A stretch of DNA of 64,000 bases. Origin: Thalassospira australica (GTDB taxonomy: Bacteria > Pseudomonadota > Alphaproteobacteria > Rhodospirillales > Thalassospiraceae). The DNA lies in the NCBI RefSeq assembly GCF_000763295.1, contig NZ_JRJE01000032.1, positions 558,001 to 622,000 of the forward strand. Direction: 5' to 3'. The notes beneath the pieces were generated by a model that was given only the letters and a program-made list of their open reading frames with translations, was not told the origin of the DNA and made no database searches. Of this stretch, positions 47,607 to 55,059 are shown one piece after another. A program made the translations under genes and the position numbers. The first letter of the stretch is position 1, and every line of letters starts with the position of its first letter.

Positions 47607-48839
47607 ATGCGCGACATGCATGATCATCAGGCACTTCACACCGATGTCATCATTCTGGGTGGTGGTTTGAACGGTGCGGCCATGGCATTGGCGTTGGCCC
47701 ATGGGGGTGTCAGCTCTGTGGTGATTGATTATGCAGACCCCAAAACCATTCTGAGTGCCAATTATGATGGCCGGACGTGCGCGATTGCAGCTGCCTCCAA
47801 ATCCGTGCTTGAGGTTGTTGGCGCCTGGGAACATATGGCCGATGCGGCCGAGCCGATCCTTGATATCCGCATTGCCGACGGTCAAAGCCCGCTGTTCCTG
47901 CATTATGATCATCATGAAGTCGGTGACGAACCGCTTGGCTATATTGTCGAAAACCTTGTGACCCGTGGTGCGCTGTATCGTGCGACAGAACAAAGCGATC
48001 TGATTAAAATGATTGCACCGGCAAAGGTCGTGGACATCGCCCGTGATCAGGGGGCGATGACCCTTACGCTTGAAGATGGCCAATCAATCCGCGCGCCGCT
48101 TGCCATCGGGGCCGAGGGGCGCAATTCGATGCTGCGCAAATGGGCCGGTATCAAAACCTATGACTGGAGCTACAAGCAAAGTGCTGTGGTCTGCACGGTA
48201 AAACACCAGCAGCCCCACAATGGTCTGGCAGTGGAGCATTTCCTGCCTGCGGGTCCCTTTGCCATTTTGCCGATGACAGATAATCGTTGTTCCATCGTCT
48301 GGACCGAAGGAACCGAGCTTGCCAATTATCTGGTCAACCTTGATGAGGAAACCTTTGTCGATGAGCTGCATCGTCGCTTTGATGGCTATCTGGGTGATCT
48401 GGAAGTTGTCGGGCCGCGGTTCTGCTATCCGCTTGGTTTGCAGCATGCCTATCACTACACCGAAGACCGGATTGCCCTGATTGGTGATGCGGCGCACGGC
48501 ATGCACCCGATTGCCGGGCAGGGGCTGAACATGGGCATTCGCGATGTTGCGGTTCTTGCCGAAATTCTGGTCAATGCGCGCCGTCTGGGCCGGGATATCG
48601 GCAGTGCCGATGTGTTGGCGGAATATGAACAGTGGCGGCGTTTTGATAACACCGTGATGCTGGCGGTGACCGATGTGACCAACCGGTTGTTTTCAAATGA
48701 TATCGCCCCGGTTCGTTGGGCACGTGACATCGGTTTGGCAATTGTGCAGAAAATTCCGCCCCTGAAAAAGACCTTCATGTCCCACGCGATGGGCTATGCC
48801 GGAACCCTGCCGAAACTGATGCAGGGCAAATCTCTTTAG
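47607..48839 (+). CDS. UbiH/UbiF/Coq6-family FAD hydroxylase
   Basis: 410 residues (an ATG at 47616 has the better-spaced ribosome site and may be the true start). FAD motif VIILGGGLNGAAMALAL, the mid-protein IGAEGRNSMLRKW with DG replaced by EG, and the second FAD motif ALIGDAAHGMHPIAGQGLNMGI (about residue 290). The family hydroxylates the ubiquinone ring. Which ring position cannot be told; many alphaproteobacteria use one enzyme for more than one step. It stands alone, with no other ubi genes in the window. Confidence 0.9.
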   Translation: MRDMHDHQALHTDVIILGGGLNGAAMALALAHGGVSSVVIDYADPKTILSANYDGRTCAIAAASKSVLEVVGAWEHMADAAEPILDIRIADGQSPLFLHYDHHEVGDEPLGYIVENLVTRGALYRATEQSDLIKMIAPAKVVDIARDQGAMTLTLEDGQSIRAPLAIGAEGRNSMLRKWAGIKTYDWSYKQSAVVCTVKHQQPHNGLAVEHFLPAGPFAILPMTDNRCSIVWTEGTELANYLVNLDEETFVDELHRRFDGYLGDLEVVGPRFCYPLGLQHAYHYTEDRIALIGDAAHGMHPIAGQGLNMGIRDVAVLAEILVNARRLGRDIGSADVLAEYEQWRRFDNTVMLAVTDVTNRLFSNDIAPVRWARDIGLAIVQKIPPLKKTFMSHAMGYAGTLPKLMQGKSL

Positions 48840-48959
48840 ATCGGGATGCGACCGGCCTCTGGGTCAGAAGCTTTGGCATGATCTGACTGAGCCATGTCGC
48901 AAATATACGTGGTTCAGTTAAAAACCGTTCTAAATACTGTCGTTTTTTGTCGGTGAGTG

Positions 48960-48973
48960 TTGATTTGTGTCAA
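48960..48973 (+). promoter_or_regulatory. FNR-like box upstream of ompW
   Basis: TTGATTTGTGTCAA matches the FNR/Anr consensus TTGAT-N4-ATCAA at 9 of 10 fixed positions. It is 61 bases upstream of the ompW start codon. Confidence 0.6.
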
Positions 48974-49034
48974 CAAGTCAGCAACTACAAAGGCGCAATG
49001 TCCCCCGCGACCTGATGCAGTAAATAGGGGACAG

Positions 49035-49694
49035 ATGATGTCATTTACCAACAAACTTCTCGGCACAGCCGTTTTGGGCGCCATGTTGGCAGCCACACTT
49101 TTTGCAGCCGAACCTGCCCTGGCGCAAACGGCGGAATTTAAAACCAAGCAGGCCGGTGACTTTGTCATTCGTGCGCGTGGTATTGCCATGGTGCCCGACG
49201 AAGATACCTACGACGATACGCTCAACACTGGCGAAGGCCATTTAAATAATGACGTCGTGCCGGAAGTCGATTTTTCCTACTTCCTGACCGATAATCTTGC
49301 CTTGGAACTGATCGCGGCGACCACCAAGCATGATCTGACCTGGCAGAACCCCGATCTCGATGCCGGTTCCGTGCGCCTGCTGCCGCCGACCTTGACGCTG
49401 CAATATCACTTCATGCCGGAAAGCCGCTGGAGCCCGTATGTTGGTGCGGGCATCAACTATACCTTCTTTTATGATTCCAAACCCGGTCAGTTCAATTCCG
49501 TCAAATATGATGACGGATTTGGTTATGCCTTCCAGGCCGGGTTTGATTACGCCATTTCCGGTCCATGGTCGGTCAATGTGGACGTCAAAAAGGTCTATCT
49601 TGATACCGATATCAGCATCAACAACGGGGCAAATACCGCCAAGGCCCATCTTGATCCATGGGTCTTTGGTGTCGGTGTCGGATATCGCTTCTAA
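49035..49694 (+). CDS. ompW: Outer membrane protein OmpW family
   Basis: 219 residues from the ATG at 49035 (49038 also possible); the longer frame upstream is not protein-like. A signal peptide (LLGTAVLGAMLAATLFAAEPALAQ) precedes an eight-stranded barrel of alternating aromatic strands, with the family's VVPEVDFSYFLTDNLALELIAAT and YVGAGINYTFFYD blocks and a terminal Phe (GVGYRF), the outer-membrane sorting signal. OmpW forms a narrow channel for hydrophobic compounds and often responds to oxygen limitation. A terminator follows. Confidence 0.94.
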   Translation: MMSFTNKLLGTAVLGAMLAATLFAAEPALAQTAEFKTKQAGDFVIRARGIAMVPDEDTYDDTLNTGEGHLNNDVVPEVDFSYFLTDNLALELIAATTKHDLTWQNPDLDAGSVRLLPPTLTLQYHFMPESRWSPYVGAGINYTFFYDSKPGQFNSVKYDDGFGYAFQAGFDYAISGPWSVNVDVKKVYLDTDISINNGANTAKAHLDPWVFGVGVGYRF

Positions 49695-49728
49695 GATCAC
49701 AACCGGTCAGATATTTGTCCGGGCGTCT

Positions 49729-49766
49729 AAAAGCGGTCCTGTGAAACAGGGCCGCTTTTGCTGTTT
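49729..49766. terminator. Terminator between ompW and the DUF971 gene
   Basis: AAAAGCGGTCCTGT pairs with ACAGGGCCGCTTTT (one G-T pair), loop GAA, followed by GCTGTTT. It can serve both convergent genes. Confidence 0.85.
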
Positions 49767-49829
49767 ATAACGTATTCGATGGAAACCGACTCGCTATGGG
49801 TCGTAATTATTCAACCGTGCGAAATAACG

Positions 49830-50213
49830 TTAAGGTTCGCGTGATAATCCGCGTGCTTCAAGGGCAGCAAGATAATCTGCCCAAAGCTTGTCTTGGCTAT
49901 CATGAAGTTCACGCAGGTACTGCCAGCTAAACAATCCACTGTCGTGAAGGTCATCAAAGGTGATGCGCACCGCGTAATTTCCGACCGGGGAAATGTCGAT
50001 GATGCCAACGTGACGACGGCCGGGGATGATTTTCTTTTCCGACGGATGGTGGCCTTGTACCTCTGCCGAGGGGCTTTCAACCCGAAGCAATTCAGCGCTC
50101 AGACGTGTTGAAATACCATCATCCCAGATGATTTCCAGAATGTGGTCATCGCGCAGATAGTTGATTTCAACTGGCGAGAATTGCGGGGTGAAGCTGTCTT
50201 TATTCTGGTTCAT
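49830..50213 (-). CDS. DUF971 (GBBH-like N-terminal) domain protein
   Basis: 127 residues. The DUF971 domain is seen in LEIIWDDGISTRLSAELLRVESPSAEV, VGNYAVRITFDDLHDSGLFSW and YLRELHDSQDKLW. The same domain forms the N-terminus of gamma-butyrobetaine hydroxylase, where it binds zinc; stand-alone copies are linked by context to iron-sulfur and cofactor genes, but the role is unproved. Last gene of the minus-strand set YbbN-LonN-Trm112-DUF971, 17 bases after Trm112. Confidence 0.92.
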   Translation of the reverse strand: MNQNKDSFTPQFSPVEINYLRDDHILEIIWDDGISTRLSAELLRVESPSAEVQGHHPSEKKIIPGRRHVGIIDISPVGNYAVRITFDDLHDSGLFSWQYLRELHDSQDKLWADYLAALEARGLSREP

Positions 50214-50230
50214 GACAAAGCAATGGCGCC

Positions 50231-50419
50231 TTAATCTTCGATGGCGCGTGCTTCGTCGGGCAGCATAATCGGAATGCCATCGCGGATCGGATAGGCAAGA
50301 CCAGCTTTCGGGCTGATCAGTTCGTTGTTGTCACGATCATATTCAAGCGCCTGCTTGGTGACCGGACAGACAAGGATCTCAAGAAGTTTCGGGTCTACCG
50401 GGCTATGGGTCGTGGTCAT
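50231..50419 (-). CDS. Trm112 family small zinc-ribbon-like protein
   Basis: 62 residues from the ATG at 50419; the frame upstream is not conserved. It has the family's [20 protein letters not shown] start and [17 protein letters not shown] end. Only one Cys of the zinc-ribbon pairs remains, as in many bacterial copies. Eukaryotic Trm112 activates methyltransferases; the bacterial role is mostly unknown. It lies 46 bases after the Lon-N gene. Confidence 0.92.
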   Translation of the reverse strand: MTTTHSPVDPKLLEILVCPVTKQALEYDRDNNELISPKAGLAYPIRDGIPIMLPDEARAIED

Positions 50420-50465
50420 GAATTCAGCCTTCGGGTTCGATGTGCCGTTAAAGCGGCACGGATGT

Positions 50466-51158
50466 TCAGTTGGTGTTGCTGTATGTTTGCTTGGGACTGG
50501 CATGTGCGGCCATTTCAAGCAAGGTTGTCAGCATATCGCCGCGATCATACAGGGTTGTGCATTCCAGCAAAGCCTGTTTTTCAAGCGGACTTAACCGGCA
50601 GCCCATCGAAATGGTTGTAATCAGCATTTCATCATCGCTATCAGCCAGCGTGTCCCAGCAGGACCGCAGTGAATGATGGGCAAAATAGGTCTCAAGCGCG
50701 ATGCGCAGCCGGTCACGATTGATCGGCATGTCGTCATGCGCAGGGATCGACAGGTCATCTTTCCAGGGGCTGAAATCACCCCGCACCGTGCGATACCCGC
50801 CCTCGTTTGTTGGCAATTCCTCGATCACGGTAAAGCGGCACACGCCGGTCAGCGTGATCAAAAAACGGCCATCATCGGTTTCGCTAAAGGCGGTAATGCG
50901 GCCCGCACATCCTGTGGAAAAAATCTCCGGGTGGTCCGGGTCCATGAAGTAATCGTTGTGCTGATCCGGGCGGGGTTGAATCATGCCAATGATCCGGTCC
51001 TGTCCCAGTGCATCGGTTACCATGTTCATGTAGCGCGGTTCAAAAATATTGAGCGGCAAATGCCCGCGCGGCAGCAAAAGAGCACCGCTCAGCGGAAACA
51101 CCGGCATCACTTCAGGAAGATCTGAAAACTCAGGGTCGAATGGGCCGCATATGCTCAT
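50466..51158 (-). CDS. Lon substrate-binding (LON-N) domain protein
   Basis: 230 residues, a stand-alone Lon N-terminal domain: [43 protein letters not shown] and [23 protein letters not shown]. No ATPase or protease domain follows. Its start overlaps the stop of the YbbN gene (ATGA), so the two are made together, suggesting a shared role in protein quality control; that is an inference. Confidence 0.92.
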   Translation of the reverse strand: MSICGPFDPEFSDLPEVMPVFPLSGALLLPRGHLPLNIFEPRYMNMVTDALGQDRIIGMIQPRPDQHNDYFMDPDHPEIFSTGCAGRITAFSETDDGRFLITLTGVCRFTVIEELPTNEGGYRTVRGDFSPWKDDLSIPAHDDMPINRDRLRIALETYFAHHSLRSCWDTLADSDDEMLITTISMGCRLSPLEKQALLECTTLYDRGDMLTTLLEMAAHASPKQTYSNTN

Positions 51159-52081
51159 GAAAACAATACCGTTGATAGGGCGCGGCGTCCGGCGACGCTG
51201 GCAGGGTCCATCGGGCCCCAGGCTTCAAAAAACTTCAGGAGCTGCGTGCGTCCTGCATCTTCATTCCATTCGCGATCCGTGCGAATGATCGTGATCATGG
51301 CATTTACCGCTTCATCGCGTTTGTTGGTGGCAAAGCACGCCATGCCATAATCAAACTGTGCCTGCATGTTGCCGGGATCGGCCTCGACCTTTGCACGTGC
51401 CTCATCAAGATCAGCACTGCTATATCCGGTTTCGGCCAGTTCAAGGGCACTGATGGCAGCCGAAATTGGTGCCTTCAAACGATCGGTATCCGACATGTTG
51501 TCGACAAAGTGGCGTGTTTCTTCAACTTCACCCATGCCAACCATGCAGCGGATCATGCCGCCAATCGCAATTTCATTTTCCTGTTCACGTTCAAGCACGC
51601 TGACATACAGGCCGTGCGCTGTTTCATAATCATCTGCGCCAAGTGCTGCGTCGGCCTGCTCCAGCAGGGCTTCAATCGGGCTTTCAATCGGGCCACCGGC
51701 AAGGCGTTCGTAAAAGGCACGCACTTCGCTTTCGGGCTGACCACCCTGAAAACCATCCACAGGACGACCGCCCTTAAACGCATAGACCGTCGGCACGGAC
51801 TGAATGCGCAATTGGGCTGCCAGTTCCTGATTTTCATCGATATTGATCTTGACCAGTTTGACGCGCCCGCCTGCCTCACGGGTGACTTTTTCAATCACCG
51901 GCGTCAGGTTTTTGCACGGCCCGCACCACGGTGCCCAGAAGTCGACAACAATCGGCGTCTCCATGGACGGTTCAATAACGTCCTGAACGAACGTTTCGAC
52001 ACTGCTGTCCTTGATCAGGTCAGAATCCTGATTTGGAGTGGTGGCGTTATCTGGCGCATTTGCGTCAAGAATGATCGACAT
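51155..52081 (-). CDS. ybbN: Thioredoxin-TPR co-chaperone (YbbN/CnoX)
   Basis: 308 residues. An N-terminal thioredoxin domain (about 25-135) carries WAPWCGPCKNLTP, with the CGPC active site kept (it is degenerate in E. coli CnoX). Four TPR-like helical repeats follow (about 150-300). Such proteins bind unfolding proteins under oxidative or heat stress and hand them to GroEL. First gene of the set that includes Lon-N, Trm112 and DUF971. The first 25 residues are acidic and not conserved. Confidence 0.92.
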   Translation of the reverse strand: MSIILDANAPDNATTPNQDSDLIKDSSVETFVQDVIEPSMETPIVVDFWAPWCGPCKNLTPVIEKVTREAGGRVKLVKINIDENQELAAQLRIQSVPTVYAFKGGRPVDGFQGGQPESEVRAFYERLAGGPIESPIEALLEQADAALGADDYETAHGLYVSVLEREQENEIAIGGMIRCMVGMGEVEETRHFVDNMSDTDRLKAPISAAISALELAETGYSSADLDEARAKVEADPGNMQAQFDYGMACFATNKRDEAVNAMITIIRTDREWNEDAGRTQLLKFFEAWGPMDPASVAGRRALSTVLFS

Positions 52082-52227
52082 TTTTGTTTACTCTCTAATT
52101 CTGAATTCTAGATGATACCGCTGGGCCTGAACGACAAGAGGCGGCCATCTGATATTGCGCGTCACTTAGACTTAAATATAAGCGGATCTAAGGGCTTATC
52201 CAGCCCTTTCCCTAAGCTGTCCTTGGT

Positions 52228-52746
52228 TCATTTATCTGTGTTTTCATGGGGTTCGGTGTCGAAATCGATGACCAAAGGTTCATAGCCGAGGGCGGAGACA
52301 AATTTCAAAAGGTCTGACGATGAAATTGTCGTGGTTCGGTCATTGCGCAAGGGGTGGAAGTTCAGAACATCCCCATTGGCAAGTTTTGCATCAAGAACCA
52401 GTTTGACTTTGCGCGCCTGATCATTGATCAGGGCAAATGGCGTCACCGACCCCGGTTTGATGCCAAGGGTTTCGATCAGAAGTTCCGGTTTGCCAAAGGA
52501 AAGGCGCGCACATCCAAGGCGCTTGTGCAGGTGGTTCATCCGAATTTCGGTTTCTTCCTCTGCAACGACAAGCCACAATTCCCCCTTCTTGTCTTTGACA
52601 AACAGGTTCTTGGAATGAAGCCCCGGCAGGTCACCGCGCAGCTTTTGCGAATCCTCAACTGTAAACAGTGGTTCATGTTCATGTGTTGTCGTTTCGATGC
52701 CCAATTTGTTCAGGTGATCGAAAAGCAGGGTTGATGGATCGCTCAT
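52228..52746 (-). CDS. Prolyl-tRNA editing protein, ProXp-ala/PrdX type (YbaK fold)
   Basis: 172 residues from the ATG at 52746; the open frame above it has no similarity. The YbaK/INS-domain fold is seen in THEHEPLFTVEDSQKLRGDLPG, KNLFVKDKKGELWLVVAEE and GSVTPFALINDQ. Family members hydrolyse Ala wrongly attached to tRNA-Pro, replacing an editing domain absent from the alphaproteobacterial-type ProRS. It is divergent from the tRNA-Gly pair. Confidence 0.9.
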   Translation of the reverse strand: MSDPSTLLFDHLNKLGIETTTHEHEPLFTVEDSQKLRGDLPGLHSKNLFVKDKKGELWLVVAEEETEIRMNHLHKRLGCARLSFGKPELLIETLGIKPGSVTPFALINDQARKVKLVLDAKLANGDVLNFHPLRNDRTTTISSSDLLKFVSALGYEPLVIDFDTEPHENTDK

Positions 52747-52898
52747 GCTCTTTCCCTTGTGGCTGTGCGCCAAAAGATAACCAAGTTCAAAACCAGACGC
52801 AAATTTGCGTAAACCGGGTCGGATTTCGGCAATTGAGGCGGCTAAAGTCAAGGAAAACCGCCAAAATTCCATATGTTACGTTTTCGCGGAAAAAAGGG

Positions 52899-52926
52899 TT
52901 GCAATCGCTCTTTGTTGGGCTATTAT
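52899..52926 (+). promoter_or_regulatory. Promoter of the tRNA-Gly pair
   Basis: TTGCAA (52899-52904), 16-base spacer, TATTAT (52921-52926), then a GC-rich stretch CCGCGCCGC, a pattern usual for stable RNA promoters under stringent control. Confidence 0.75.
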
Positions 52927-52965
52927 CCGCGCCGCTCCACAGGGGCAGGAAACATACTGATGATT

Positions 52966-53040
52966 GCGGGCGTAGCTCAGGGGTAGAGCATAACCTTGCC
53001 AAGGTTAGGGTCGAGAGTTCGAATCTCTTCGCCCGCTCCA
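52966..53040 (+). tRNA. tRNA-Gly(GCC), copy 1
   Basis: 75 bases including an encoded CCA. Acceptor GCGGGCG pairs with CGCCCGC; D-stem GCTC/GAGC; anticodon stem AACCTT-GCC-AAGGTT region with GCC at the centre; T-loop GTTCGAATC. Identical to copy 2. Confidence 0.97.
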
Positions 53041-53076
53041 TCAGATGGTTTCCAAATGCATCGCTTTCATGATGAT

Positions 53077-53151
53077 GCGGGCGTAGCTCAGGGGTAGAGC
53101 ATAACCTTGCCAAGGTTAGGGTCGAGAGTTCGAATCTCTTCGCCCGCTCCA
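53077..53151 (+). tRNA. tRNA-Gly(GCC), copy 2
   Basis: 75 bases including CCA, identical in sequence to copy 1, 36 bases downstream of it. Both copies are read from one promoter and end at the terminator that follows. Confidence 0.97.
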
Positions 53152-53164
53152 TGATGAAAGTTTC

Positions 53165-53193
53165 AAAAGGCTGTCCTTCGGGGCAGCCTTTTT
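53165..53193 (+). terminator. Terminator of the tRNA-Gly operon
   Basis: AAAAGGCTG pairs with CAGCCTTTTT around a short TCCTTCGGGG inner region; a T-run follows directly. Confidence 0.85.
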
Positions 53194-53265
53194 GCTTTTG
53201 CGCCCGTGGTGTGCGGTTTGGTCTTTGTGCTTGCGCCACGGCGGTTTTTATCGTGTGTTTTGAAA

Positions 53266-53907
53266 ATGTCTGATCAAAGTTCAAGCAAAACACCAGCTTT
53301 CGGGAAAACAATCTTCACAGTGGGCTATGCCGGGCATGATCGGGAAAGCTTGCTGGCCTTGTTTAAGGCGCACGCGATTACGGCGGTGGCGGATATCCGC
53401 ACTTTCAAACGATCAAGCTATTGGACCGCCTTTGATTCTGAAAGCTTTGGGCCATACCTGCGCGAAAATGGAATTGCCTATGTCTTTATGGGCGATGTCA
53501 TGGGCGGCAAGCCGCAAATTCCCGGTCTTTATCCCGATGGGCAGCTTGATTATGGCCTTATGGCTGGGCGAGATGACTTCAAATCCGGCATCAAGCGGCT
53601 GGTTGCGGGGGCTGACAAATACCGTATCTGTTTGATGTGTGCGGAAAAGGACCCGCTTGATTGCCATCGCACCTTATTGATTGCCCCTGCGTTAAAGGAC
53701 GCGGGCTTTGATCTTTGCCATCTTGTCGACGGTCGGGTTGAAACGCAGGCCGAAACAGATGCCCGGATGATTGCGATCAATGGTGGGGATGAGCCTGATT
53801 TGTTTGCGGCTGCCGAACCTGATCCGGAGTCGGAATTGAAGCTGGCCATGGCGCGGCAGATCAAGCGCGTCGCCCCCAAGGCGGATGATGCCATCAAGCA
53901 GCGCTAG
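53266..53907 (+). CDS. DUF488 family protein
   Basis: 213 residues from the ATG at 53266 (the frame above it overlaps the terminator and is not conserved). Family marks are FTVGYAGHDRESLLALF, AVADIRTFKRSSYW, the CAEKDPLDCHRTLLIAPAL block with two Cys, and HLVDGRVETQ. The function of DUF488 is unknown; the CxxxxxxxCH block suggests metal or substrate binding. Alone in its transcript and convergent with fabI. Confidence 0.92.
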   Translation: MSDQSSSKTPAFGKTIFTVGYAGHDRESLLALFKAHAITAVADIRTFKRSSYWTAFDSESFGPYLRENGIAYVFMGDVMGGKPQIPGLYPDGQLDYGLMAGRDDFKSGIKRLVAGADKYRICLMCAEKDPLDCHRTLLIAPALKDAGFDLCHLVDGRVETQAETDARMIAINGGDEPDLFAAAEPDPESELKLAMARQIKRVAPKADDAIKQR

Positions 53908-53915
53908 TCCGAAAC

Positions 53916-54674
53916 TCAGCCCATAATGTTATAGCCGCCATCAATATGCACGACATCGCCTGTCAGCGATTTTGCCCGGTCACTCACCAGAAAAGCAGCC
54001 AGTTCGCCAATCTCATCAATGGTCACCAGACGTTTGGATGGGGCGCGTTGGGTGGCGGTATCCATCAAATGCTGAAATTCGGCAATCCCGGATGCAGCCC
54101 GCGTCAGCAACGGGCCTGGCGATATCGCATGGCAACGGATGCCCTTTGGCCCCAGTTCCGCCGCCATGTAACGCGTCATGCTTTCAAGGCTGGCCTTGAT
54201 CGGCCCCATAACGCCGTAGTGATCAATCACCCGTTCTGACCCCATATAGGTCACCGTCAAAAGCGTTCCGCCGTCCGTCATCAGGGGTTCTGCACGTTTT
54301 GCAAGCCGGGCAAAGGAATGACACGAAATATCCATCGCAGCCAAAAATCCATCGCGCGAACAATCCACAACCCGTCCATGCAGGTCATCGGCAGGGGCAA
54401 AGGCAATGGAATGCAGAACAAAATCAAGCTTGCCCCATTTATCGGCAATCTCGGAAAACAGATTGTCTGCCTGTTGTTCGTCGCGGACATCAAGCGGGGC
54501 AAAGATCGGGGCGCCGATTTCCTCGGCCAGCGGCTGAACAAATCTTTTGGCTTTTTCATTAAGATGGGTGACTGCGATATCGGCCCCTTCGCGTCGGCAA
54601 ACACGGGCACACCCCCAGGCAATGGACATTTCGTTGGCAATTCCAACGATCAGACCTTTCTTTCCGTCAAGCAT
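53916..54674 (-). CDS. fabI: Enoyl-[acyl-carrier-protein] reductase (FabI)
   Basis: 252 residues, short-chain dehydrogenase fold. NADH motif KGLIVGIANEMSIAWG and the catalytic segment TYMGSERVIDHYGVMGPIKAS, with the FabI Tyr-Tyr-Lys arrangement (Tyr about 146 and 156, Lys about 163). It reduces trans-2-enoyl-ACP in the last step of each fatty-acid elongation cycle. It is divergent from the glutamate dehydrogenase gene; the alphaproteobacterial fold often occurs in two copies per genome, so this may not be the only one. Confidence 0.94.
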   Translation of the reverse strand: MLDGKKGLIVGIANEMSIAWGCARVCRREGADIAVTHLNEKAKRFVQPLAEEIGAPIFAPLDVRDEQQADNLFSEIADKWGKLDFVLHSIAFAPADDLHGRVVDCSRDGFLAAMDISCHSFARLAKRAEPLMTDGGTLLTVTYMGSERVIDHYGVMGPIKASLESMTRYMAAELGPKGIRCHAISPGPLLTRAASGIAEFQHLMDTATQRAPSKRLVTIDEIGELAAFLVSDRAKSLTGDVVHIDGGYNIMG

Positions 54675-55059
54675 GCTGTGCCTCCGTTGCAGGCCATGTG
54701 CAGTTGCGAAGCAATCGGTGAAATTGCCCCGTTATCAAAGTGTACCCTGATTTGCAGTGCAAAAAAGTGCAAAATTCTGTGACAAGATGCAGTTGCCGAT
54801 GAAAAATCGGTTCGGACTAGCACATTGGTTAAATGAATTTTTTTTGTGCAGAAGCATAGTTTTTAGGCACATGATCCGCTATGTGTAGCTTTGAGGGAAA
54901 TCTGCGGAATTTCAGCTCTTAACCCCTATGGAAAACCCCGATTTCCTTCCCAAATTGGGTGCAGACCCTAACGAAACAAAATCCGTGGTGTGTAACGCCG
55001 GTCGCAAAGGTCGGTGTTTCGGTTCTGGCAAACAGAACCGGGAAAAAGGGAAATTGGTC
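54675..55059. promoter_or_regulatory. Divergent region between fabI and the glutamate dehydrogenase gene
   Basis: Holds both promoters. AGTGCAAAA occurs twice exactly 10 bases apart (54756-54764 and 54766-54774), one helical turn, as for a cooperative regulator. CACAT-N8-ATGTG lies at 54868-54885. The dehydrogenase frame is open from 54928, but its first 44 residues are not conserved. Confidence 0.45.
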
